Source: Cadophora sp. MPI-SDFR-AT-0126
Lineage: Eukaryota > Ascomycota > Leotiomycetes > Helotiales > Ploettnerulaceae
Direction: 5' to 3'
Length of the DNA: 64,000 bases
Assembly (NCBI GenBank): GCA_020747065.1
Contig: JAGMVK010000007.1
Coordinates: forward strand, 2,542,001-2,606,000
Made by a program: the position numbers and the translations under genes. Of the stretch, positions 52,309-61,959 are shown one piece after another (position 1 is the stretch's first letter; each line of letters starts with the position of its first letter). The notes under the pieces are model-generated. The model was not told where the DNA came from. It was given only the letters and a program-made list of their open reading frames with translations, and made no database searches.

Positions 52309-53511
52309 TCACAGTTTTCCAGTGGTATCGCTGGCCGATACCGCGATCATTCTCTTGAGCTCTACATCCCACTCTTTTTCCGGGCTCGTGAAGGTGTAGC
52401 CAATCCAATGAGCTAACTTCGATTGCACCTCACGAAAAATAGGCAAATCCTTCTCCAGCTGTGTCATGTTGACACACTTCATGTCTCGCATATCCCCAAA
52501 CTTTTCTATTATTTCTTCCTCTGCCTCGTCTTCCTTCAAGATAGTTTTGATGGCAGCCATATTTCCCTCGAGCTCTTCGACAGATCGAGCAGCGAATATT
52601 GTGCAAGCTCCTGGTGTTCTGTCCGGTAGGATCATGATCCTCGACACAGAATACCTGAGGGCAAGAGTTGCGAGGTTTACCCCTTTTGCTTCAACCAAGT
52701 CTGATGCTTGCCTGATGACATGACGTAGCCCATCCGGAGCAGGATGCCAATCTCCAAGGCCGCCAATAGGGACACCATGGGAGCGTAGCATTCCAACTCC
52801 CAGAGGGCTAGAATTAAAGACGCAATCGATATCAGCATCACGCAGATGTCGAATTCCTGCCTCCAGATTTGTGTTTTGAAGTGTCAATTGTGCCCAGCAC
52901 TGTACTGCATCAAGAGGCTGACCAAACCTCGCTCGCGCCATATTGGCAACTCTGATGAGCTTGTCGACGGGGTACCCTGAGATTCCGACGTAGCGTATGA
53001 CCCCTTCGTCCCTGAGTTGCAGAAGAACTTCGATTGCATCGAGTGCATCTTCATCCGTCACATACTCGATATCGTGGCAGAATACCACATCCAGGTAGGA
53101 CGTTTGGAGTCTTTCAAGCGAGCGATTGACCGATTGACGAATCCAAGATGGGGAATAGTCAAACTCAGCAGCCGCGATCCTGCCAACCTTGGTCATGAGA
53201 ATGTAATCCTGTCGCGAGAAGGACTTGGTGATGTTGGGCTGGGCGAATGCATCACCGAGTAAGGCTTCAGATGGCCCATAATATGGTGAGGTATCGAAAG
53301 TCCTGATCCCATGGTCGAGAGCATAGCTCACAATACCTCGAACAGGGAGAGATTCGGGGTCGGGGTCAGTCTGCAAGGTGAAACAGCCGCCTCCAAGCGC
53401 AATTGTTGATACGAGGGACGACAGTGGAGGACGGGTGGCATAGGCGCATCCATTGCTAGTAGCTTGGTACATAACTCGGCCGCGAAAGGATGATATCGAA
53501 AAGGCGGTCAA
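52309..53511 (-). CDS. Aldo-keto reductase, sugar dehydrogenase type (candidate L-fucose dehydrogenase)
   Basis: A single-exon gene for a 400-residue NAD(P)-dependent (beta/alpha)8 oxidoreductase. It resembles D-arabinose / L-galactose dehydrogenases of the AKR superfamily (yeast Ara2-like), which oxidise C1 of the aldose to a lactone. The catalytic tetrad is visible: Asp in RTFDTSPYYG, Tyr in the same segment, Lys in LMTKVGR and His in VVFCHDIEY. Further signs are the family's WIRQSVNRSLERLQTSYLD helix and the C-terminal cofactor region around LPDRTPGACTIFAARSVEE. ATG 53511 is used; ATG 53472 would remove 13 residues. L-fucose has the same C2-C5 stereochemistry as L-galactose, and such dehydrogenases often take L-fucose, D-arabinose and L-galactose. 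Placement between a fucosidase and an FucP-like permease therefore suggests L-fucose as substrate. That last step is inference. Confidence 0.88.
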   Translation of the reverse strand: MTAFSISSFRGRVMYQATSNGCAYATRPPLSSLVSTIALGGGCFTLQTDPDPESLPVRGIVSYALDHGIRTFDTSPYYGPSEALLGDAFAQPNITKSFSRQDYILMTKVGRIAAAEFDYSPSWIRQSVNRSLERLQTSYLDVVFCHDIEYVTDEDALDAIEVLLQLRDEGVIRYVGISGYPVDKLIRVANMARARFGQPLDAVQCWAQLTLQNTNLEAGIRHLRDADIDCVFNSSPLGVGMLRSHGVPIGGLGDWHPAPDGLRHVIRQASDLVEAKGVNLATLALRYSVSRIMILPDRTPGACTIFAARSVEELEGNMAAIKTILKEDEAEEEIIEKFGDMRDMKCVNMTQLEKDLPIFREVQSKLAHWIGYTFTSPEKEWDVELKRMIAVSASDTTGKL

Positions 53512-54377
53512 GATAGGAGGGGGTTCGTGCAGAGAAGGAAGAGAAAGAGTAGCTCTGTGCCATCAAACGCCTGCGCATAGTGTTGAATATATGGAATGGT
53601 AGACAGGAGATGTTATCTCGAGCGAAGTGCCATCAATTGATTGCATAATTCCGCCTCGAGTGTCTGGTTGAGAAACAATTAATTGTACGCCAGCGACTAG
53701 CTGTGAGAGAAGGGCCGCTTTCAATTCCCGTCGGGGGTATTTGCGAGTCCCGCACGTGCTATTCAGTTTTGCCAAGTGAACAGGATGGCTTGGGAGCCAT
53801 TCGTATGTCGTATTTCGCTTAGCAATTTCCCTTGTTCCACCAATCGCGTCAACGGTCGTTTATAGGTAACAAGACGTACGGCGCCGAAAAAGGTTTTCTT
53901 CAAGCCCATCTGCCTGATCCATGCGAAAAGGATGGCGAGGGGTTTGATGTGAAGCTTGTCAATCTTTGGAATGGCACCTGAAGCGCGGTGGCCAAAGGTG
54001 AGCTCTGGTGTCCGGGGAAGGACGGCTCATCAACAGGTGAGGCACACAAAAACATTACCGAGTAGCAGGAAAGTTGGCAATTGGCAATGCACTTGCACAA
54101 AGCTCGATCTGACCTTCAGGAAATTTAGCACGGTTGGTTAACCACATCGGAAACGATAGTGGGGGTGAATACCTAGCATAGTCAAAAAAAGGGCACGAGG
54201 CAAGGGGCCAAACAAAGGCTTTGCCCTTTTTGAGCCATCAACTGCACGTGAGGGCCGTATTGAGGTCGCTTCCAAGCTTCAAGCAAATGTATTCTGCAGT
54301 GCAGTTCGGGAAGCGAGAGGATACCTGTGGATGACAATGACTGGGGAAGGAGAAGCAGGGTCGATGGAGAGACGCGA

Positions 54378-54383
54378 TTAGCC
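54378..54383 (-). promoter_or_regulatory. GGCTAA on the minus strand, XlnR-type core
   Basis: Six-base match in the shared promoter, 630 bp from the permease start and 870 bp from the reductase start. Weak on its own. Confidence 0.25.
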
Positions 54384-54893
54384 AGATACATCGGTTGGTG
54401 TGCGTGGTTGTCTCCAATGCTGAGCCGTGCGATCCTCCGTCGCATGTGGTGTACGGTGGAAAAACATGCGTACTGAGAGACTGAGTCAACAGATACAAGG
54501 CACATTGGTTGTACGGTACCCACCGTCGGTGCATTTGAACCGGTGGTGAAAATATACATGAGGAAAAGGATCGCATCATTTGGTAAATTGTGTTGGTCCC
54601 GAAAATGTAATTCAAACGATCTACTATCGGTCGACAGGTGAGTGCAAGTTCGTTGCTGTCCCGCATCTGAATGCTCCGATGGAATATGTATTTTCCCGAC
54701 GTGGTTTCTACGGGGAATTCCCTGACAACTCAACCTCCTGCCCCTTGCATTGGCGATTCGAAACTTTTTGGATTGCGGGGACCTGAACCTATCGTCTTAT
54801 CATGCAGGTATTACTAACCACATGAAGAGTTGATTGTAGGGAAGTTTTCTTAGGATTCTGAAAGCCACAGCCCACAGCTGAATTAAACTCATC

Positions 54894-54901
54894 TATATAA
54901 A
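54894..54901 (+). promoter_or_regulatory. Putative TATA box of the FucP-like permease gene
   Basis: TATATAAA 113 bp upstream of the predicted ATG, the strongest TATA match in the right end of the window. Confidence 0.55.
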
Positions 54902-55013
54902 GCTGAGGAATCCTCTCTAGGGATACCTTAGTCCTCAAGTTTTCATTTCATAACGAGAATATCCTATCAATAAACAATCACTTTCGAGAACATCAGCTCC
55001 TCATTTCATCAAT

Positions 55014-56692
55014 ATGAAGCGACCGATATGGAGAGTGCGCGATGATGCGATCACGAAAGGAGCTAATCTCACTTTGAGAGAGTCTCTTCTGCCACTTTCT
55101 CTGGTCACAATTCTTTTCTTCCTTTGGGTACAGAAACCTCTCCCATTTCGGATATATCATTTACGATCGTATTAACGAGCAATACAGGGCTTTGCTTACG
55201 GTCTTCTGGATGTTCTGAACAAGCACTTCCAAGTGACCTTGAACGTCACGCGTGCCCAATCATCGGGATTGCAAGCAGCTTATTTTGGGTAAGACAATCA
55301 CAAGTGCCATTCGACTAACTTTCTGGCAAGATCTGACACATGATCAGCGCGTACCCTGTTGCTTCCATGACTTTTGCTCAATATACCATGCGCAAGGCTG
55401 GTTACAAGGCAACCTTTATGCTTGGACTCACTCTGTATGGAATTGGAGCGCTATTATTCTGGCCGGCTGCCATCAAACGTTCCTTTGGGGGCTTCTGCGG
55501 TGCTACTTTCGTTATTGGATCTGGGCTGGGCTCCCTTGAGACAGCAGCCAATCCTTATCTAGCAAGTATGTGGATTTTTCTCTCCCCCGTCCAGGCAAAG
55601 ACATCTATTGACAGCATGACTTCTAGTCTGTGGGCCACCCAAATACTCAGAGATGCGAATCAACATTGCTCAGTCCTTTCAAGCCGTCGGCACGGTCGTC
55701 GGGCCCCTTCTCGCTTCTCGCGTCTTCTTCAAGTCAGAAGACCCGAAGTCCCTTGCATCTGTTCAATGGGTCTACCTCGGTATCGCAGTCTTCGTGTTCC
55801 TGTTGGCGATTGTGTTTTTCTTCGCCGATATCCCCGAGATAACGGACATGGATATGCAGGAACAAATGAATGTCTCTGTTTCGGGCGAGGCAAGAAAGGT
55901 CGTGCCCCTTAGGAAACAGTACACACTCTGGTGGGCTGTCATCGCCGAAGGCTGCTACTGTGGTGCTCAAGGTACATGAAATTGACGGCCAGAAGAAGAT
56001 CTCATGTTGACGTACCGCAGTTGCCCTCGCTACATATTTCATCAATTATGCTCTCGAGATCAAACCCGGCCTCAAAAGCCACATGGCTGCAAATTATCTC
56101 GCAATTGCGCAAGGGTGTTTTGCCATCGGTCGTTTCACTGGTAGCGGGCTCATGAAAGTCATCAAGCCCCGTATTGTATTCATGATGTACTACACGGGCG
56201 TCGTGTCATGTCTCGCAGTCGCAATTGCGACGAAGAATAATGTAGGAATCGGTAAGTCTATTTCCCATATAGCGAAACCAACTCTTACTTACACAACTTG
56301 CAGCATTCATCAGCTTGACTTTCTTCTTCGAGTCCATCTGCTTTCCGACTATCTTTGCTCTGGGTCTTCGTGGCCTTGGTCGGAACACGAAGCGCGGTGC
56401 TTCATATATTATTGCATCCATTATCGGTGGCGCGATCGTGCCCCCGATTGTGGGCGCTACAGCTGATGCTTTCGACAACACTGGACGTGCATTCTTCGTT
56501 GCGCTCATCTTCTTTCTGATCTCAGGCTCCTTCGCAGCAGGCGTCAACTTTCATCCGCGCACCAGGCATGTCGTCGATGATTTTCATGAGAGCAAAGTCG
56601 GTGTTGTGGATAGCGAGACGCGCGATCTGGAAGTCGTCGCGGGGAAGGGAGGGGTGGTTGATCATTTGGAGGATAAGGAGGGCAAAGATTAG
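55014..56692 (+). CDS. FucP-like sugar:H+ symporter (FHS family, MFS)
   Basis: This is a 12-helix plasma-membrane transporter expected to import L-fucose or a related hexose with protons. Six exons, join(55014..55127, 55188..55288, 55348..55565, 55627..55971, 56021..56251, 56304..56692), give 465 residues, close to bacterial FucP (about 440). Family hallmarks are FFLWGFAYGLLDVLNKHFQ in helix 1 with its acidic residue, SSGLQAAYFGAYP, RKAGYKATFMLGL, and GSGLGSLETAANPYLA followed by PPKYSEMRINIAQSFQAVG. These are typical of FucP/GluP carriers and not of the common fungal sugar-porter family, so specificity towards a deoxy-sugar is plausible. A charged cytosolic tail follows helix 12. It is divergent from the candidate fucose dehydrogenase and next to the regulator. 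Confidence 0.92.
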
Positions 56693-56952
56693 GTGTCACT
56701 GTCATCTGTTCAATTCCGGCCTTCCGGGGAGCTGTGTCTTTGATCGAGTACGAATCTTCCTGCAAGTGTGCAGCTAGTGTTAGAAAGGGAAAATTGAAGG
56801 TATTCAAGAAGAACTGCCGCTTTCATTTACAGTTTGTTAGTTGGCTCCAATGACACCTCCACCTCCCAAACTCTCTCTCTTCAAATCCAGAACCTAGGCC
56901 AACTTCCTGGCTGCTTGAGACGTCAGCGTTTCTCCAACTTTCTTCCGTAATT

Positions 56953-56958
56953 GGCTAA
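56953..56958 (+). promoter_or_regulatory. GGCTAA, XlnR-type core upstream of the regulator
   Basis: Six-base match about 1.2 kb upstream of the regulator's start and 260 bp past the permease gene. It could allow autoregulation, but the match is weak. Confidence 0.2.
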
Positions 56959-57931
56959 CTGTAGCTGTTTGCCGATCCAAAGCCGCGCTCTTCTTCAATC
57001 TTACCACCTAGAGCTTCAGCGCAGGCAATCAAGTTCAAACATCGTTAGACTGCATTCATTTTCAGGGACTTTGGAGGTCGGATGTCTGTATCTGTATCTG
57101 ACGTGCTTCCGATCAGATGTAGATATGATTCATAAAACACCACGTTGGACTTACATTGTAGAAACCTCACCAGGCAAGAAATGAAGAAAAAGCTGGGGTA
57201 GGTCAAGAGTCGTTTGAGCCAGGCATGTCATTTTCCACCCTTTTTTTTTTGTTTTTCAGTTCATTGACGATAATAGTCTCATTTGCTCGGCTTTTATTTC
57301 CACTTGGAACAATGTTTTACTGTTGCCACCAATTTGTGTATCTTGCCTCTAAGGTCAAATGGCACCGCCGGATTCCCCCCGATTATATCCCGCCCAGCAT
57401 GAGCGCGGTGCTGGGAACCGTGTCAATCCCGAGACTAGAAATCCTCAACGACCAGCAACACAGAGCATTAATCTAAGGCTGCACTGTGTTGACCCCGCAT
57501 CGCTTTGACACTTGCAACGGTGGAGTTTGGAATGATCATTCTCATAGAACAATGGGGATTCCAAACCTGCTCGGTCCTGCCATAGAAGTGGCTGCCAGGA
57601 CCATCACCACACGTGCAGACTTGCGCCGGGATGCGATGACGAGATGCGCTGTTGGGTTGATGGTTGTGGTGCGATTCTCCTGACGGGCTTGTTGCCACGA
57701 GAGACAAAAATGATAATCCCCGACGGTCTTTTTCCCCGCATCGACTGGAGAATCGCCGTAGCGTAGCGGAGTTTATCCGTGCCACTAGAAGAGAGTTAGT
57801 CTTGTGTGCTTCGGCTATCTCGTACTGGCTCTTGGGCACTAACTAATAGTTATGTGTGACAAGCCTTGGCCTGTGAAAGTTTCGGGCGATGGACATGAGT
57901 AGGCTGCGTCACGGGGCCCCGCGGGTGGAGG

Positions 57932-57952
57932 ATGGGGGATGGGGGATGGGGG
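57932..57952 (+). repeat. Three tandem copies of ATGGGGG
   Basis: A 7-bp G-rich unit repeated three times exactly, in the proximal promoter of the regulator gene. Confidence 0.9.
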
Positions 57953-58134
57953 ACGAAAAATACCCGCCCCGTGGCGCACCCTAGTTGTCACAGAAGATCC
58001 TGAAATCCCCTCTGAAGCCCGCTGTAGCCAATTCCACCTACTCCGACCCTGCGACGAAGAACTGCCGTGAACACAAAAGCTCGTTTGGAGTTGGAGTTAG
58101 GACGTCCTGTTCTATCTTTTACTGGTAAGTTACC

Positions 58135-60807
58135 ATGGACGGCGACGGTCAGGTTGCAGGCGAGCAAGCTGGATGGCGCGCGAAAGAGCAAGCCGATAGA
58201 ATTCCTGCGACGGTCAAAACACGGAAGGGTAAAGAGAGGCGTGCCTGCGATAAATGCAGCGCTTCAAGAACCAAATGTATCGGGGATGGCGAATCCTCTT
58301 GTCGGCGGTGCACTGAGTACCGCTTTGCCTGCGAGTACAAGAGAGTGCTGAAGAAAAGAGGAAAGCCGGCCAGAATCAACCAAGCTTCTGAGTCAGACAG
58401 ACAAGAAGTCGTTCACCGGTCACCAGGTAGCTGGCTACAGTATCCAAAAGACAACGACAACCCGATTTTTGGCAGCCAAAGCACTGACGAATTTGCCTGG
58501 AATGAAACGACATCGCAAAGTCGATACCAGGATGCAACTTCTCAATCCACATTCGACTATCAAGCTCCGCCAAATGACTCATATGTAGGCCCTCTGGATC
58601 GTCATTTGCCATCTCTGTATACGGAAAATGGGTTGATATCACCCAACAGCACAGTCAACCATTTTGAAGGGCAGGCGCAAGTTGGTCAGACCCCGTTACA
58701 CCAAGACGAATCAGATCAAAGAGGAAAATGTTCAGTTTCGACGAGTTCTTCTTCGGACAAAGGGCCAATCCCCAATTGTCATCTCAATCATTCTCTTCGG
58801 GGAGAGTACGTTGAAACAAATCTCAAGCGCCAAGACCCTCGTCGACCTAGTCTGTCAAAGCAGAATCAGCTTCCCTCAATCTCGCTGGTACTATCTCCCA
58901 ACACTGCTCCTCGAGTACTTCCAGATCTTGGGAGCCCATCGAATGCTGGAACCTACGTCAGGCGGCATGACTTGGCCACCATTCAGCAATCTTCTCCACC
59001 CTCAGAATGCAGATATCCGGTTCTAAGACCTCTCCTACCGCACATCAAGTCCATCATGTCTCCGGCCAATGCCTGCGATCTCTTGGATCTTTACTTCACA
59101 GACCCGTCTTGTTCGATATTCGAACCTGCTTCACCCTATATCATCGCCCAAGTTTTTCGGAAAAAGTCCTTCCTTTGCAGTAGAAACCCGCGCCCAACGA
59201 CTCCGGCTCTTCTCGCTACCATGATCTGGGTTGTTTGTCAGACGTCCACTTTAGAGATCTTCAGATCGAAATCGAGAGCAAGATTGAACATCTGCAGCGA
59301 GCTTTTTGCTGTATGCGAGGCACTTCTAGCTTCGGAAGAAAAAGGAATCCCTGCTAAAGCATCAGGTACTTCAAATATTTTAAATCTTGTGGAACTGGCA
59401 CTGACTGATTATTAGAGCATGATAACAACAAGCTCGGTAATATGGGTTTACGACCAGAACCGGAGAGAACATTTGTTTGTCCTATTGTGCCTCAGCAAAA
59501 TCCAATTAGTTCCGACTCAGTATTGGCCTACGCCCTTATTGGAACAGTGATATCCGGATCAGAGACGAGAAAAGAGTGTTTACGTTGGTGGACGAAAGCA
59601 TGGAACGTTGCTAAGGAGCTTGGACTTAATCGAGAACAAGGCGAAGACGAAGCTCAAGAATGTGCGCGACAGACATATCATCAAAGAACCAATGACGTAG
59701 AATATGGTTTGCACAATGATTCGATCTACATCGAGGAGTCGAGGGAAGAAAGGCGAAGAATCTGGTGGTTACTTTTCATGGCAGACCGTCATCTGTCTTT
59801 TTGTTTCAATGCGCCGCTGAGCATCCTGGAGGCGGAATGTCATGTATACCAACCTTTGGACGACCTCACCTGGCAGGGTCTTGATACTAAGTCCTCCTGT
59901 GATCTCCCGAATCGTTGCTTGGGGCCTTGCACCACTATGCTGGGTAGTGACGTGTTTGAATACTTTCTTCCGCTGATGGCGATCCTCGGAGACATCGTCG
60001 AGATTCACCATTGGGGCCGGCATCCACGGTTTGCACGCCTGCAGCGTGAAGCCGCAATCCTCCAAGCTGAGCATGATCTAGATCTCTACGAACAAAGTCT
60101 AAGAAATTTTGAAGAAATTGTGCGCATCCGTTTCCAGGAGGCAGAAGCACCAGCTGCCTTTTCAACTCCAGATAACACCAACTCCTACTGCAAGCCTCAG
60201 CCTGTATTACCCGAGCATGCGCGCTTGCGCACTATCATTGGATACAGCAATTATCTTCTGCATGTGCTACATATCCTGCTCCATGGCAGCTGGGATCCAG
60301 TTGACATGATCGATGGGCCAGACTGGATCACTCCCAATAGCTTCGTCAAATGCGCAACGCATACCATTTCTGCGGCCGCTACAGTTGCCGAGATCTTGGA
60401 TTACGACCCTGAGCTGAATTTCATGCCATATCTGTTTGGGATATACTTGTTACATGGAAGTTTCATTTTGCTTATATTTGCTGATCGGATGGACATGGCA
60501 ACAAGCGAAACCATCATTCGAGCGTGTGAGACTACGTACCGAGCTCATGAAGTATGCGTGGTGACATTGAACACCGAATATCAAGTACGTCTCTTCGTGA
60601 TAATGGTGTGCTAAGTGAACTGTTTTGGTCGGCATGAAGACATTTACTGACAGGCGATTTCAGAAAACTTTCAAAAAGGTTCTGCGCTCGGCACTGTGCA
60701 ATGTCCGTGGCACAATACCATTTGAAGCAGAGCAGCACAAAGCTCGAAGACGTGAATTTCTGATGATGTATCGCTGGAACGGGGACGGTAGAGGCCTCGC
60801 GATATGA
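58135..60807 (+). CDS. Zn2Cys6 transcription factor of the XlnR/Xyr1 type
   Basis: This is a nuclear regulator related to the xylanase and sugar-catabolism activator XlnR/Xyr1. Exons join(58135..59365, 59416..60584, 60664..60807) give 847 residues. The binuclear cluster is at about residues 38-68 (RRACDKCSASRTKC, then CRRCTEYRFAC), with spacing C-x2-C-x6-C-x7-C-x2-C-x6-C. It is followed by the basic LKKRGKPAR segment, as in XlnR (KKRGKA). The middle holds the fungal TF homology domain, with SREERRRIWWLLFMADRHLSF. The last exon encodes YQKTFKKVLRSALCNVRG... and RRREFLMMYRWNGDGRGLAI, closely matching the conserved XlnR C-terminus. It sits between the permease and the GH95 gene, so it is the likely pathway-specific activator. 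It lacks the long N-terminal region of true XlnR, so it is more likely a paralogue than the xylanase regulator itself. Confidence 0.9.
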
Positions 60808-60932
60808 TTCTTGTAGTACCAATGTATTGAGGATGCCAAGATTCGTCTTGACAGAAGCATCTGGCTGTCTAAATTTCTGTGCGCTAATACTGTATGATTG
60901 CTCATCCAATGCCACGGTCCTGGAAATAGTCT

Positions 60933-61248
60933 CAAGGTCGAAAGGAAATAGAATGGTATGATTTCGAAGATTGATTTATGACAACGAGCTTGATTCACCT
61001 ACATAGGCATGGCTTTGGGAGTGATTGCCGTCTCCTTCGTAGCCCCTTCAGTGCTCATACCTCTCAACCAAACTTTCCCGCAAATCGTTCCAAGACCGAA
61101 GGGAAATGGAATGGTATAATTTCGAGGATTTGTTTATGCCAATGGGCTAGAAATCTCCTACGGAGGTATGGCCTTCGGAGTGATTGCGGCCCCCTACGCA
61201 ACCCTTTCAATTTTCATGTTTCCCAACCAAACATTCCCGCGCGAGGGC
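60933..61248 (+). repeat. Two imperfect tandem copies of a ~158-bp unit
   Basis: Copy 1 is about 60933-61090 and copy 2 about 61091-61248. Both start CAAGRYCGAARGGAAAT and share GAATGGTAT, GGAGTGATTGC and CAACCAAAC at matching offsets. By eye they agree at roughly three quarters of positions. Confidence 0.8.
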
Positions 61249-61473
61249 TTCTTCGATTTGAAACTCCTACCAATCTTCTTACCCGCAAGTGGTTCTCGGA
61301 TCCGTGCCGCAATCTAATTTAATCTAAAGATGCACAGGCATTGTCATTAGACGCACCTACTTGTACCCTGATCCACCCACAATACCACTTAGGTTCGACA
61401 TGCGTTCGGTTCGGATTGCAATAGGCCGAGCAGAAAAGCTAAGCCCTATGTCTGTAGTGCGGCCCGGCTCATG

Positions 61474-61518
61474 ATGCGGGGTTTGACAATGCGGGGTTCG
61501 ACAACGTAGGGTTTGACA
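61474..61518 (+). repeat. Three tandem copies of a 15-bp unit
   Basis: Units ATGCGGGGTTTGACA, ATGCGGGGTTCGACA and ACGTAGGGTTTGACA lie end to end, about 440 bp upstream of the GH95 start. Confidence 0.9.
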
Positions 61519-61959
61519 ATGTAGATGTATGATCTTTATCGCCACGGGTAGGGAGCCTGAGAATGTGGCTTGCTTGGTCAGGACCATGTGGCATTCCAAA
61601 TTAATCTCAATGCGTTTCACCGTCGGAGTCGACAAACTTGCCACGTTCCTTACCCTCCTTCTCAGGCCACGGGCAGTGGTGATACTCTCTAAATTTTCCG
61701 TGTCAAGGTGAACTTCATTTCCCACGTCTACAACGGTCTTTCCTAGGAGTGTTTAGTTGCAAAGTGGTAAAGTGCTGCGACGCCCGACGGGAGTCCAAGT
61801 AGATCATCATTTTCCGCCGATCAAGAGGTGAACTTCTTCCTTTGATCCGTCAAGGAATGCAAGCATTGTGAGATGTCTACAAAAGCATAGAGGAACCTCT
61901 TGAAGTTCTGTCTTCTGAGTTAGCTCGTCAACCAAGCTATATCCAGCACGAACTTCGTC

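Larger units (their letters stand above)
53512..55013. promoter_or_regulatory. Divergent promoter region, aldo-keto reductase and FucP-like permease
   Basis: About 1.5 kb shared by two divergent genes of the proposed fucose pathway, which would allow joint control. It holds a GGCTAA core on the minus strand (54378-54383) and a TATA box close to the permease. Minus-strand open frames at 54182-54733 have no recognisable domain. Confidence 0.5.
56693..58134. promoter_or_regulatory. Intergenic, promoter side of the XlnR-like regulator
   Basis: 1.4 kb with no recognised gene. It contains GGCTAA at 56953-56958 and three tandem copies of a 7-bp G-rich unit at 57932-57952, about 180 bp before the regulator's start. 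Confidence 0.45.
60808..61959. other. Intergenic with tandem repeats, upstream of GH95
   Basis: This holds two imperfect copies of a ~158-bp unit (60933-61248) and three 15-bp tandem copies (61474-61518). An open frame across the long repeat (60978-61322) is probably a by-product of it. I found no GGCTAA core here. Confidence 0.55.

Noticed and set aside
54182..54733. 183-codon minus-strand ORF in the divergent promoter
   Set aside because: No recognisable domain, overlaps another open frame on the same strand, and sits in the expected promoter of two clear genes.
60978..61322. 114-codon plus-strand ORF downstream of the regulator
   Set aside because: It spans the two copies of the ~158-bp repeat. 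The internal similarity is explained by the repeat, and no signal or domain was seen.
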